A DNA stretch of 64,000 bases from Bradyrhizobium neotropicale (lineage in GTDB: Bacteria; Pseudomonadota; Alphaproteobacteria; Rhizobiales; Xanthobacteraceae): NCBI RefSeq assembly GCF_001641695.1, contig NZ_LSEF01000024.1, positions 19,803 to 83,802 of the forward strand, given 5' to 3'. The notes beneath the pieces were generated by a model, which saw nothing but the letters and a program-made list of their open reading frames with translations, had not been told where the DNA came from and ran no database searches. Both the position numbers and the translations under genes were made by a program. Below, one piece after another: positions 1 through 8,434 of this stretch (within the stretch, counting starts at the first letter, position 1; the number at the start of each line of letters is the position of its first letter).

Positions 1-1
1 C

Positions 2-280
2 GATGCGGCGCGTGCGGGCGCTGTCTCCCACGTCGCCGACTTCGTCGACGAGCTCTGCCGCTCAAGCCCCGAGTTCGCCGCACTCTGGCGCGACAACGAC
101 GTGCGCCACCATGGCGACGGCACCAAGAGGCTGCGCCACCCCGTTCACGGGCCGATGGCGTTCGAATATTCGAGCTTCGCCGTCGAGGGGCGCTCCGATC
201 TCAGCATGATCGTCTACAACCCGGCGACGCCCGCGGACGCCGATCGCATCAGGACGGTACTCGCCGAGCGCGGCGACTGA
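2..280 (+). CDS. XRE-family regulator with MmyB-like ligand-binding domain (3' end only)
   Basis: This is the last 92 codons of a gene that begins before the window. The readable frame starts at base 2 and ends with TGA at 278-280. It contains a stretch with DELCRSSPEFAALWRDNDV, then RHPVHGPMAFEYSSFAVEG and LSMIVYNPA. This is the characteristic end of the MmyB-like ligand-binding domain found behind an N-terminal XRE helix-turn-helix in many actinobacterial and proteobacterial regulators. The DNA-binding half is outside the window, so target and ligand cannot be judged. Identification rests on the family-typical motifs. Confidence 0.8.
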   Translation, partial: DAARAGAVSHVADFVDELCRSSPEFAALWRDNDVRHHGDGTKRLRHPVHGPMAFEYSSFAVEGRSDLSMIVYNPATPADADRIRTVLAERGD

Positions 281-345
281 CGGAATTCACCGCCTCGCGC
301 GTTTAACCCGCATCTAGCACTTCACGCGAAGGGCGGGGCGGCATC

Positions 346-2451
346 GTGGGCAAGGCGGCTGTGAATCGAATTGTGTTGCAGGCGGCGGAGCATTTTGCAT
401 CCGGCCGGACTGACGAGGCCGATGCGCTCTGCGCGGAGGCGCTGAAAGCGCAGCCGGATCATCTGCCGGCGTTGCACCTGTCCGCCGTGGTCGCCTTCGT
501 CACCGATCGTGCGGCCGCCGGCGTCGCGCTGCTCAACCGCGTGTTCGACATCGACCCCGATCATGCGCCGGCGCTCGTCACCCTCGGCGATGCGCTTGCG
601 GTCAAGGGCGAGCGCGAAGGGGCGGTGGCGGCGTTCCGGCGCGCGCTGCTCAGGCTGCCGCGCGATGCCGGCCTCCACACCAAGCTCGGCGTGGCGCTCG
701 GCGAGCTCTCGCGCTTCGATGAGGCCGAGGCAGCCTACCGTCGCGCGATCGCGCTCGATCAGCATCTGACGCGGGCCTGCTTCAATCTCGCCGTGGTGCT
801 GGCGGAGCAGGGGCGGCCGGCGGAAGCGGAGGACGCCTATCGCGCCGTCATCGCGCGCGAGCCGGACTATCCGGGCGCCTGGCTCAATCTCGGCAATGTG
901 CTTGCGGACCAGTCGCGGCATGCCGACGCCGCAGCAGCTTATCGTTGCGCCCTTGAGGCCGATCCCGACGATTCAGGGCTGCTCTGCAACCTCGGCGCCG
1001 CGCTCTATCGGCAGGGGCTGCTCGATGAGGCGATCGTCCAGTATCGCCGCGCGACGCAGCTTGCGCCGGACGATCTTCCGGTGCTGCGCCTGCTCGGCCT
1101 CGTCCTGCATGAGGCCGGCCATCTGCCCGACGCTGCGGAGGCCTATCAGCAAATTTGCGCGCGCGATCCGGCCGATCATGTGATCGCGAGCAATCTCGGC
1201 GCCTGCCTGTGCGAGCTCGGTGCGCTCGACGACGCCATCGCGGCTTGCGAGCGCGCGCTGGCGCTGAAGCCCGACCATGCGTCGGCCTGGACCAATCTCG
1301 GCATCATCTTCGAGAAGCAGGATCGCGTCGAAGACGCGGTCGCCGTGCACCGGAGCGCGGTCGCTGCCGATCCCAGCCATGCCAAGGGCCACGCCAATCT
1401 CGCGGTCGCCTTGCGCAATGCCGGCGAGATCGACGAGGCGCTCGCGGTCTCGCATCGGGCGATCGCGCTCGATCCCGGGCAGCCGCTCGGGCAGTACAAT
1501 CATGCGCATTTCCTGCTGATGAACGGCAAGTTCGCTGATGGCTTCGAGGCCTATCAGTGGCGGCGCAAATGCAAGACGCTGTCGGACGGCGATCCGACCT
1601 TCAGCGAGCCGGAATGGCGGGGAGACCCGCTTCATGGCCGCACGCTGCTGCTGTTCGCCGAATACGGGCTCGGCGACGCCCTGCATTTCGTGCGCTATCT
1701 GCCGATGGTGGCGGCAAAGGGCGGATCGATCATCCTTCAGGTGCAGCCCGCGCTGGCGTCGCTGCTGCGGACACTGCCCGGCGTGACGGTCATCCCGCGC
1801 GGCGAGCCGCTGCCGCTGTTCGACGTGCAATTGCCGCTGATGAGCCTGCCGCGCGTGTTCGGCACCACGCTCGATACCATTCCCGCCGATGTTCCCTATC
1901 TCCATCCGGATCCTGCCAAACTGGCGCGCTGGCAGGCTGCGCTCGGTGACGCGGCCGCGCTGAAGGTCGGTGTGGTCTGGGCCGGCAATGCCAGGCACAA
2001 GGGCGACCGGCAGCGTTCGCTGTCAGCCGAAGCCGTGCTGCCGCGCCTCATCATGCCGGGCGTGCAACTCTACAGTCTGCAAAAAGAGCCGCGGCCGGAA
2101 GATGGTCCGGTGCTCACGGCGCTCGGCAGCGAGGTTATCGATCTCGCACCCGCGCTCGGCGATTTCTCCGATACGGCGGCCGCGGTTGCGGCGCTGGATC
2201 TCGTCATCGCCGTCGATACGTCGGTGGCGCATCTTGCCGGCGCGCTCGGCAGGCCGGTGTGGGTGCTGCTCCCTTACGCACTCGACTGGCGCTGGCTGCG
2301 CGATCGCGAGGACAGTCCGTGGTACCCGACCATGCGGCTGTTTCGCCAGCGCCGGCCGCGCGAATGGGACGATCCGCTGATGCGGATGGCGGCCGCGCTC
2401 GCGGTCCTCGCCGCGAAACGCGCTAGCCAAAGCGCGACGAGATCGGGATGA
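346..2451 (+). CDS. TPR-repeat protein with C-terminal glycosyltransferase-like domain
   Basis: The 701-residue protein starts at GTG 346, preceded by a purine-rich GAAGGGCGGGG. Residues about 1-390 are a run of 34-residue TPR units with repeated patterns such as AxxNLGxxLxxxGRxxEA and LDPDHAPAL. Residues about 400-690 resemble the C-terminal domain of TPR-glycosyltransferases of the O-GlcNAc-transferase or heptosyltransferase fold, with KVGVVWAGNARHKGDRQRS and an IAVDTSVAHLAGALGRPVW motif near the nucleotide-sugar site. Proteins of this architecture are common in Bradyrhizobium. Substrate is unknown and activity is inferred only from the fold. There is no signal peptide, so it should be cytoplasmic. 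It appears monocistronic, followed by a palindromic repeat. Confidence 0.8.
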   Translation: MGKAAVNRIVLQAAEHFASGRTDEADALCAEALKAQPDHLPALHLSAVVAFVTDRAAAGVALLNRVFDIDPDHAPALVTLGDALAVKGEREGAVAAFRRALLRLPRDAGLHTKLGVALGELSRFDEAEAAYRRAIALDQHLTRACFNLAVVLAEQGRPAEAEDAYRAVIAREPDYPGAWLNLGNVLADQSRHADAAAAYRCALEADPDDSGLLCNLGAALYRQGLLDEAIVQYRRATQLAPDDLPVLRLLGLVLHEAGHLPDAAEAYQQICARDPADHVIASNLGACLCELGALDDAIAACERALALKPDHASAWTNLGIIFEKQDRVEDAVAVHRSAVAADPSHAKGHANLAVALRNAGEIDEALAVSHRAIALDPGQPLGQYNHAHFLLMNGKFADGFEAYQWRRKCKTLSDGDPTFSEPEWRGDPLHGRTLLLFAEYGLGDALHFVRYLPMVAAKGGSIILQVQPALASLLRTLPGVTVIPRGEPLPLFDVQLPLMSLPRVFGTTLDTIPADVPYLHPDPAKLARWQAALGDAAALKVGVVWAGNARHKGDRQRSLSAEAVLPRLIMPGVQLYSLQKEPRPEDGPVLTALGSEVIDLAPALGDFSDTAAAVAALDLVIAVDTSVAHLAGALGRPVWVLLPYALDWRWLRDREDSPWYPTMRLFRQRRPREWDDPLMRMAAALAVLAAKRASQSATRSG

Positions 2452-2479
2452 ATCGTCGTCGCGCTTTAGGTTTTTGTTT

Positions 2480-2528
2480 GAGCATGATCTTTTCGGAAAA
2501 CCGCTGCACACTTTTCCGCATCATGCTC
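2480..2528. repeat. 49-bp palindromic intergenic repeat, copy 1
   Basis: A long imperfect hairpin with outer arms GAGCATGAT and ATCATGCTC and inner arms CGGAAAA and TTTTCCG around a CCGCTGCACAC loop. A second copy of identical length lies at 12558-12606. Both are preceded by a similar TCGCGCTTTA and T-rich tract. It sits between the convergent ends of the TPR gene and the dadA-like gene and may also terminate transcription. Confidence 0.85.
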
Positions 2529-3760
2529 TAGAAGCGCTCGGGCCGGTACGGCGCCGGATCGATCGACGGCGTTTCGCCGCTCATCATCTCCGCGAGCAGG
2601 CGTCCGGTTGCGGGTCCCAGTGTAAAGCCCTGGTGGCCGTGGCCAAAATTCATCCAGAGACCGCGGTGGCGTGGCGCGGGGCCGAGCACCGGCAGCATGT
2701 CCGGCGTGCAGGGGCGCGTGCCGAACCAAGGCTCGGGCTCGACGCGGCCGCCGAGATCGAGCAGTTCTCGCGCGGAAGCTTCGGCACTCGCAAGCTGGAT
2801 AGGCGTTGCCGGCGCGTCCGGCCCGGTCAGCTCCGCCCCGGTCGTGATGCGGATGCCCTTGGCCATCGGCCCCATCGCGTAGCCTCGTGCCGTATCGACC
2901 AGCGGCAGATCGAGGGAGCTGCCGCCGCTATAGTGCATGTGGTAGCCGCGCTTGCGCACCAGTGGAATGCGGTAGCCGAATTTGTACAGGAGATCGGGTG
3001 ACCACGGCCCAAGCGTCACAACGACGGCGGCAGCATCGATGCGTCCCGCGTCGGTGTCGACCGACCAGCCCGTCGCGGTCTGCCGCAAGGTGTTTGCGTC
3101 GCCGCGCAAGAGCGTGCCGCCGTGCCGCTCGAACAGCGCCGCATAGGCCGCGACGAGCGCGCCGGGATCGGACACGGTCCATGGCTCGAGCCAATGGATG
3201 GCGCCGGGAAGATCATCGCGGATCAGCGGCTCGGCCTTGGCAAGCTCGCTGCCCGAGAGGACGCGGAACTTCACGCCGAAATCGCGCTGGTTTTCCTCTG
3301 CAGTCTTGATCGCGAGCTCGAACGCGACGGGGTCGCGATGCAGGAGGCGATAGCCGGCGCGGCGGATGAGATTGTCGGCGTGGGCCTCGCGGATCAGGAT
3401 GTCGTGTTCCGGTGTTGCATAGGCGATCAGGCGCGCCCAGGCCTCGATCGCCTCGCGATGCCGCTTCGGCGCCGAATGCCACCAGTAGCGGAGCAGGGGC
3501 TCGACGTGGCGGTGGAGAGACGTAAGGCTGTAGCGCACGTCATTGGTGCGGCCGGTCGCGATCTTCAGCAGCGTCGAAAAGTCGCGCGGCATCGGATAGG
3601 GCCGGACGGCTTCCGCCTGGATCATCCCGGCATTGCCGTAGCTGGTCTCGCGGCCCGGCTCCCTGCGGTCGACGAGGGTCACGGTCCAGCCGCGTTTCCG
3701 CAGATGCAGCGCGGCGCCTACGCCGACCATGCCGCCGCCGAGAACGATAGCGCTTTGCAT
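2528..3760 (-). CDS. D-amino-acid dehydrogenase-like FAD oxidoreductase
   Basis: The 410-residue protein begins with a Rossmann FAD motif (VLGGGMVGVGAALHLRKRG, residues 6-24, followed by the acidic end of beta2 in VDRR). It carries the DAO-family features of DadA: ETSYGNAGMI near the FAD, then TCTPDxLPVLG-like (RPCTPDMLPVLGPAPRHRG) and GHGHQGFTLGPATGRLLAEM at the C-terminus. DadA-type enzymes oxidatively deaminate D-amino acids at the inner membrane face; the actual substrate here is not established. Start ATG 3760 has a perfect AGGAGG eight bases upstream. It lies 17 bp behind a decayed MFS transporter on the same strand, so it was probably the second gene of a transport-oxidation operon whose promoter has been lost. 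Confidence 0.85.
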   Translation of the reverse strand: MQSAIVLGGGMVGVGAALHLRKRGWTVTLVDRREPGRETSYGNAGMIQAEAVRPYPMPRDFSTLLKIATGRTNDVRYSLTSLHRHVEPLLRYWWHSAPKRHREAIEAWARLIAYATPEHDILIREAHADNLIRRAGYRLLHRDPVAFELAIKTAEENQRDFGVKFRVLSGSELAKAEPLIRDDLPGAIHWLEPWTVSDPGALVAAYAALFERHGGTLLRGDANTLRQTATGWSVDTDAGRIDAAAVVVTLGPWSPDLLYKFGYRIPLVRKRGYHMHYSGGSSLDLPLVDTARGYAMGPMAKGIRITTGAELTGPDAPATPIQLASAEASARELLDLGGRVEPEPWFGTRPCTPDMLPVLGPAPRHRGLWMNFGHGHQGFTLGPATGRLLAEMMSGETPSIDPAPYRPERF

Positions 3761-3777
3761 GGGCAGAAAACCTCCTG

Positions 3778-4310
3778 TCAGGCCGGACTCGGCGCGAGCT
3801 TCGGCTGGGTAGCGCGGATCGTCGCGGCGACGACGACGGACATCGCGGTCATGGCCACCGGAAAGCCGAAGGCGGCGTCGAACGATCCGGTTCCGGTTAC
3901 GATGAAGCCCATCACGGCGGGCGCCACGAAACCTGCACTCTGGCCGCCCAGATTGACCATGCCGACACCGGATCCGATCTGGTCGTCACGGAGCAGTTTG
4001 GTCGGAAGTGCGATCACCTAGGCGAAGACGAAGGATTTGAAGAAGTAGACCACCGATTGGTAGATGATCAGCGCCGAGACCGTTTCCGCCTTGTACATGG
4101 CGTAGAGGAAGATGCCGGTCAACTCGGAGCTGCCGATCAGGAGGTATTTTTCGCGTTCGGCGAAGAACCCGTCATCACCCAGCCGCCGATCGCAATCGCG
4201 ATCGTCGCCATCGCGAACGGGATCGGCGCCACCACGCCGACGGTCCTGAGATCGAGTCCGCGCTGTTGCAGCAGATAGAGCGGTATCCAGCGCGTTCGCT
4301 CGCTGAATTC
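3778..4310 (-). pseudogene. MFS transporter remnant (C-terminal half, frameshift and amber stop)
   Basis: Read leftwards, about 175 residues of a major-facilitator transporter can be pieced together. The first piece (about 4310-4160) reads TRWIPLYLLQQRGLDLRTVG and then TIAIAIGGWVM. A +1 shift near 4158 is needed to continue into FFAEREKYLLIGSSELTGIF and YQSVVYFFKSFVFA. An in-frame TAG at 4018-4020, where an aromatic or small residue is expected, separates this from the last piece, IALPTKLLRDDQIGSG to the end at 3778. The N-terminal half is missing. The sequence is therefore a pseudogene with at least three lesions. The intact gene probably fed a substrate to the downstream dadA-like enzyme. 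Confidence 0.8.
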
Positions 4311-4574
4311 GGCCTGCTGCTGCGCCATGCCGGCGAGGAATATTTTCTGGTGACGAGGGGCAAGGTAGCCGTCCACACCGAGTTCTACGCGCCGGAGATT
4401 CTCGGCGTCGGCGACGGCATCTATCTCGATAGCACCATGGGCCACGCGTATCTCAATGCGGGCGAGGGGCCGGCAACGGGCATCTGCCTCTGCACCAGCG
4501 AGGCGTCGGATCTCCACGACCAGCTCCGTCAGATCGTGGTCCGCGCCGCGCCGCTCAACGACGAACGCCAATAG
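4296..4574 (+). pseudogene. Cupin domain remnant of an XRE/cupin transcriptional regulator
   Basis: The frame ending at TAG 4572-4574 reads LRHAGEEYFLVTRGKVAVHT, then GVGDGIYLDSTMGHAYLNAG. That is the C-terminal cupin barrel of regulators that have an N-terminal XRE helix-turn-helix. The HTH half is absent and there is no convincing start or ribosome binding site. It lies head to head with the MFS remnant, and the broken ends of the two meet at about 4310. Such regulators usually sit divergently next to the amino-acid or polyamine genes they control, so a single deletion through the shared promoter explains both truncations. Confidence 0.7.
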
Positions 4575-4597
4575 CGGCGAGGCCTCGTGCACAAGAA

Positions 4598-4620
4598 AAC
4601 GCCCGGCCAAGCCGGGCGTT
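4598..4620. terminator. Bidirectional intrinsic terminator
   Basis: Perfect 10-bp stem AACGCCCGGC / GCCGGGCGTT with a 3-base loop. A T-run follows on the + strand and TTTTC follows on the - strand. It lies 20 bp past the rne stop codon, so it most likely ends the rne transcript, and it also blocks read-through from the cupin remnant. Confidence 0.9.
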
Positions 4621-4639
4621 TTTGCGTGGAAGGTTCGGC

Positions 4640-7600
4640 TTACTCGCCGCCGCCGAAGCGGCGCGACCACCAGCCGGCGCGACGCGGCGCGGCCGGCGTT
4701 TCGCCTGCCTCTTGCGGCGCGGGTTCCGGAGCAGGAGCGGGCGGAGCAACCGGCTCGGTTGCCTGCGCAACCGGTGTTGCCGGCTCGGGCTGGCTGTTGA
4801 GCATGAAGCTCACCTTTTCCCGGACCGTGGAGCGGCGTCGCGCGGCCTTGTCGTCGGCGGCTGGCTCGTCCGTTGTGGCAGAGGCCGGTTCGGGTTGGGC
4901 TGGCGCTTCTGCCTCCACCTCATGGCGCGGCTCGGGCTGCGCGACCTGCAGCTCGGCGCTTGCCTCGACGGGTTCCGTATCCGCGATCGAAGGCGCGTCT
5001 TCGCGGCTGTCGAAGTCGGCAACTGCGTCGCTCACTTCCGAGGGCAGATTGGCGTTCAGTTCGTCGCTGATCGAACCGGCGAGACCTTCCTCGCCGCCGG
5101 CACCACGCCGACGGCGTCCGCCGCGGCGACCGCGCCGGCGCCGGCGTTCGCCGCCGCCCTGCTGTTCGCCGCGAGCCTGCTGTTCCTCGGCCTCGTCGCC
5201 GTCCTGTTCGGTGGCCTCAGCGTCTTCGTCCGCCTCGCCTGCTATCACGGCTGCATCGGGCAGGGTTGGCGCGCTGTCCTCGCGAAGCTCGCCCTCGCGC
5301 TGGCCACCGCGGCCGCGCCGACGCCGGCGGCGCCGGCGACGCTGGCCGTCCTGTTCGGGCGAGGCTTCGCCGGCGGCCTCTTCGGCAAGACCTTCGGTCT
5401 CTTCGCTCTCGACCTCGGATTCGAGCTCCGAATCGAACTCCTCCTCGTCATAGGCCTCTTCAGCCATGGGCGGCGGGCTTGCCGCTGCCTGCGCCGCGAG
5501 CAGCGCCTTGGCGGCTTCCAGCGTATGCACCTGCTCGCCGCGGTCGATGACGTAGGCCTGCGGACCGCTGACGCTCGCGTCGGCGATGACCGACAGCGTG
5601 ACCTTGAAGCTGTTCTCGAGGTCGCGCAGATGGCCGCGCTTGTGATTGAGCACGTAGAGCGCGACGTCGGTGCGGGTGCGGACCACGAGATTGTGGGTCG
5701 CGCCTTTCATCAGGATCTCTTCGAGGCCGCGCAGGAGCTGGAGCGCAACCGAGGACACCGAGCGGACATGGCCGGTGCCGCCGCAATGCGGGCAGGGATC
5801 CGTCGAGGATTCCAGCACGCTGGCGCGGATGCGCTGGCGTGACATCTCCAGAAGGCCGAAATGCGAGATGCGCCCGACCTGGATGCGCGCGCGGTCCTGC
5901 CGGAGGCAATCGGACAGCTTGCGCTCGACCGCACGATTGTTGCGCTTCTCGTCCATGTCGATGAAGTCGATGACGATCAGGCCGGCGAGGTCGCGCAGGC
6001 GAAGCTGGCGGGCGACCTCTTCGGCCGCTTCCAGATTGGTCTTGAGCGCGGTGTCCTCGATATGATGCTCGCGCGTCGAGCGGCCGGAGTTCACGTCGAT
6101 CGAGACCAGCGCCTCGGTCTGGTTGATCACGATGTAGCCGCCGGAGCGCAATTGCACGGTCGGCGAGAACATCGCGTCGAGCTGGCTCTCGACGCCCATG
6201 CGCGAGAACAGCGGCTGGCCGTCGCGATACTGCTTCACCGCGCTGACATTGGCCGGCATCAGCATCTTCATGAAGTCGCGTGCTTCGCGGTAGCCGGACT
6301 CGCCCGCCACCTGAATCTCGTCGATCTCCTTGTTGTAGAGGTCGCGCAGCGAGCGCTTGATCAGCGAGCCTTCCTCGTAGACGAGGGTCGGCGCCTGCGA
6401 CCGCAGCGTCAGGTCGCGCACCGTCTCCCACATCCGGATCAGATATTCGAAATCGCGCTTGATCTCGGGCTTGGTGCGGGAGGCACCGGCGGTCCGCAGG
6501 ATGATGCCCATGCCCTCGGGCACGTCGAGGTCCTGCACCACTTCCTTCAGGCGCGAGCGATCCTGCGCACTGGTGATCTTGCGGCTGATGCCGCCGCCGC
6601 GCGCGGTGTTCGGCATCAGGACGGCATAGCGGCCGGCGAGCGACAGATAGGTCGTCAGCGCCGCGCCCTTGTTGCCGCGCTCTTCCTTGACCACCTGCAC
6701 CAGCATCACCTGGCGGCGCTTGATGACTTCCTGGATCTTGTACTGGCGGCGCGGGCGGAAGGTGCGCTCCGGCACTTCCTCGAGCACGTCGTCGCCGCCG
6801 ACGGATTCGACGACTTCCTCTTCGGCTTCCTCACCGTCTTCGCCATCCTCGGCGTCGTCATCATTGGCCGGCTCGGCATGCGGCGTCTCGGCGCTCTCAC
6901 CGGCCGCATAAACGGCGTCCGCCGGCTCGACGGCGGCGGTCACGGCTTCGGCCAGGGCCTCAGCGTGTGCTTCGCCCGCCGGCACTTCGGCCGCGATCGT
7001 TTCCCGCGGCTGCTCGGCGGTGAATTCGCTGGCGACAACCGGCTCGGCTCCCACGGCTGCGACGGGCGCCTCGTCGTCATGATGGTGGTCGTGCGCGTGA
7101 TGATCGTGCTCGTCCGTGTGGTCATGGTCATCGTGATCATGCGCGTGATGCTCATCATCATGGTCGTGATGATGATCGTCGTGCCCATGCTCGTCGTGAT
7201 CGTGGTCATGGTCATGCGCCTCGAACGCGCCGTGCTCGCCCTCGTGCGGGACGCCCTCGGCGTGCTCCGGCAGCGCCTCGCCTGCGAGCGGCTGGGCGGC
7301 GGGATCGCTGCCTGCCTCGAGGCCCTCAACGATGTCGCTCTGTACGCGCTCGCCATGACCGCGGCGGCGCGCATTGCGATGGCGCGAGCGGCGGCGGCCG
7401 TGCGAACGGTTCTCGTTTTCCTCCTCGGCTTCGCGATGGGCCTGCTCCTCGGCCTCGATCAGCGCCTGCCGGTCGGCAACCGGGATCTGGTAGTAGTCGG
7501 GATGAATTTCGCTGAAGGCGAGGAAGCCGTGGCGGTTGCCACCATATTCGACGAAAGCGGCCTGGAGCGAGGGTTCGACCCGGGTGACCTTGGCGAGATA

Positions 7601-7726
7601 GATGTTCCCGCGCAGTTGCTTGCGTTGCGCAGTCTCGAAATCAAACTCTTCGACGCGATTGCCGCGGACCACAACGACCCGGGTCTCTTCCGGGTGGGTG
7701 GCATCGATCAACATCTTGTTGGGCAT
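4640..7726 (-). CDS. rne: Ribonuclease E/G with large His/Asp-rich insert
   Basis: The 1028-residue endoribonuclease processes rRNA and tRNA precursors, decays mRNA and scaffolds the degradosome. The S1 domain starts at about residue 35 (GNIYLAKVTRVEPSLQAAFV). It is interrupted at about residue 100 by a roughly 225-residue acidic insert and resumes at about 326 (QEVIKRRQVMLVQVVKEERG). Catalytic metal-binding aspartates are D544 in SIDVNSG and D587 in VIDFIDM. The zinc-link CPHCGGTGH is at 645-652. A long Glu/Arg-rich tail carries RRRRRRRRRG-type RNA-binding patches. Residues 171-219 contain 23 His and 18 Asp. Inserts in the alphaproteobacterial RNase E S1 domain are known; the His/Asp density here is striking. 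SD-like AAGAG precedes the ATG. Confidence 0.95.
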   Translation of the reverse strand: MPNKMLIDATHPEETRVVVVRGNRVEEFDFETAQRKQLRGNIYLAKVTRVEPSLQAAFVEYGGNRHGFLAFSEIHPDYYQIPVADRQALIEAEEQAHREAEEENENRSHGRRRSRHRNARRRGHGERVQSDIVEGLEAGSDPAAQPLAGEALPEHAEGVPHEGEHGAFEAHDHDHDHDEHGHDDHHHDHDDEHHAHDHDDHDHTDEHDHHAHDHHHDDEAPVAAVGAEPVVASEFTAEQPRETIAAEVPAGEAHAEALAEAVTAAVEPADAVYAAGESAETPHAEPANDDDAEDGEDGEEAEEEVVESVGGDDVLEEVPERTFRPRRQYKIQEVIKRRQVMLVQVVKEERGNKGAALTTYLSLAGRYAVLMPNTARGGGISRKITSAQDRSRLKEVVQDLDVPEGMGIILRTAGASRTKPEIKRDFEYLIRMWETVRDLTLRSQAPTLVYEEGSLIKRSLRDLYNKEIDEIQVAGESGYREARDFMKMLMPANVSAVKQYRDGQPLFSRMGVESQLDAMFSPTVQLRSGGYIVINQTEALVSIDVNSGRSTREHHIEDTALKTNLEAAEEVARQLRLRDLAGLIVIDFIDMDEKRNNRAVERKLSDCLRQDRARIQVGRISHFGLLEMSRQRIRASVLESSTDPCPHCGGTGHVRSVSSVALQLLRGLEEILMKGATHNLVVRTRTDVALYVLNHKRGHLRDLENSFKVTLSVIADASVSGPQAYVIDRGEQVHTLEAAKALLAAQAAASPPPMAEEAYDEEEFDSELESEVESEETEGLAEEAAGEASPEQDGQRRRRRRRRRGRGGQREGELREDSAPTLPDAAVIAGEADEDAEATEQDGDEAEEQQARGEQQGGGERRRRRGRRGGRRRRGAGGEEGLAGSISDELNANLPSEVSDAVADFDSREDAPSIADTEPVEASAELQVAQPEPRHEVEAEAPAQPEPASATTDEPAADDKAARRRSTVREKVSFMLNSQPEPATPVAQATEPVAPPAPAPEPAPQEAGETPAAPRRAGWWSRRFGGGE

Positions 7727-8434
7727 GTCTTAACTCTTGGCGGCGGCGGGCGCGATTCACCGTGGGCGCGAATCGCGCCGCCGGGTGACGCGACGGTCCA
7801 CCTGATTCGGGGGTGAGGGGAAGGCCGAAACGTCCTCTCTCGCGCCGTGCCGAACGTGAGGCTGGAGGCCCAAAGCGGCGCGCGGGCGTTTGGCTCCGCA
7901 GCGTCGCGAATGGTCCTTCAGATTTCGTCGGCACAGTCTGGCGCATCAAGCGTCGGCCCGTATGAAAACTCGGGCGGCGAGACCGCCCCTTGATCAGTTG
8001 CTGCTGGCCAGGTCTGGCGCGAGAACGCGCGTCCTGAGGATCACAACCGCTCCCTTGGGATTAAGGGATCGGGTAACGAGGTTACGTCGCTGTCAGAACT
8101 GTCCGTGGAACGCGAGAGGTAACCCAGGACCGCCTGCCGCCGGGGCTCGACCCCGTTCCACCTCGTTGCCGCGCGCCGCGCTGGCCTCAAAGGGGGACGG
8201 AAAACGCTGGAATTCCCAAAACTTGGGAGCTCCGGCGCTGCACCGGGCGACTGAATGCGACACAACCGAAAATATTGGCCGTCAGCAATCTGTACATACG
8301 AGGAATGGGCCATCCGTGCAAGGGAGCGTCGCAAGCCGGTCACAGTCGCCGAGTTTCGCGTTCTTCGTCATTAAGTCCTGATTAACCCTGCGGTTCTATT
8401 GCGATAAGGAAGCTGCTCGGAGGCACGGAATTCG
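7727..8434. other. Long gene-free region between divergent rne and amiC
   Basis: No protein-coding frame is convincing here. The region must contain both the promoter and long leader of rne (leftward) and the promoter of amiC (rightward). One small palindrome, TCCCAA-AAC-TTGGGA, lies at 8214-8228. RNase E leaders are autoregulatory in several bacteria, so a long structured leader is plausible, but I cannot identify a known element. Confidence 0.5.

Noticed and set aside
7070..7216. Tandem ATGATCGTG-like repeats suggesting a CRISPR or satellite
   Set aside because: The period is irregular and fully explained by His/Asp codons within rne.
5861..7816. 651-codon open frame antisense to rne
   Set aside because: High-GC third-position bias keeps antisense frames open; the translation is a mirror of the RNase E His/Asp tract (poly Met/Val/Ile) with no family signature.
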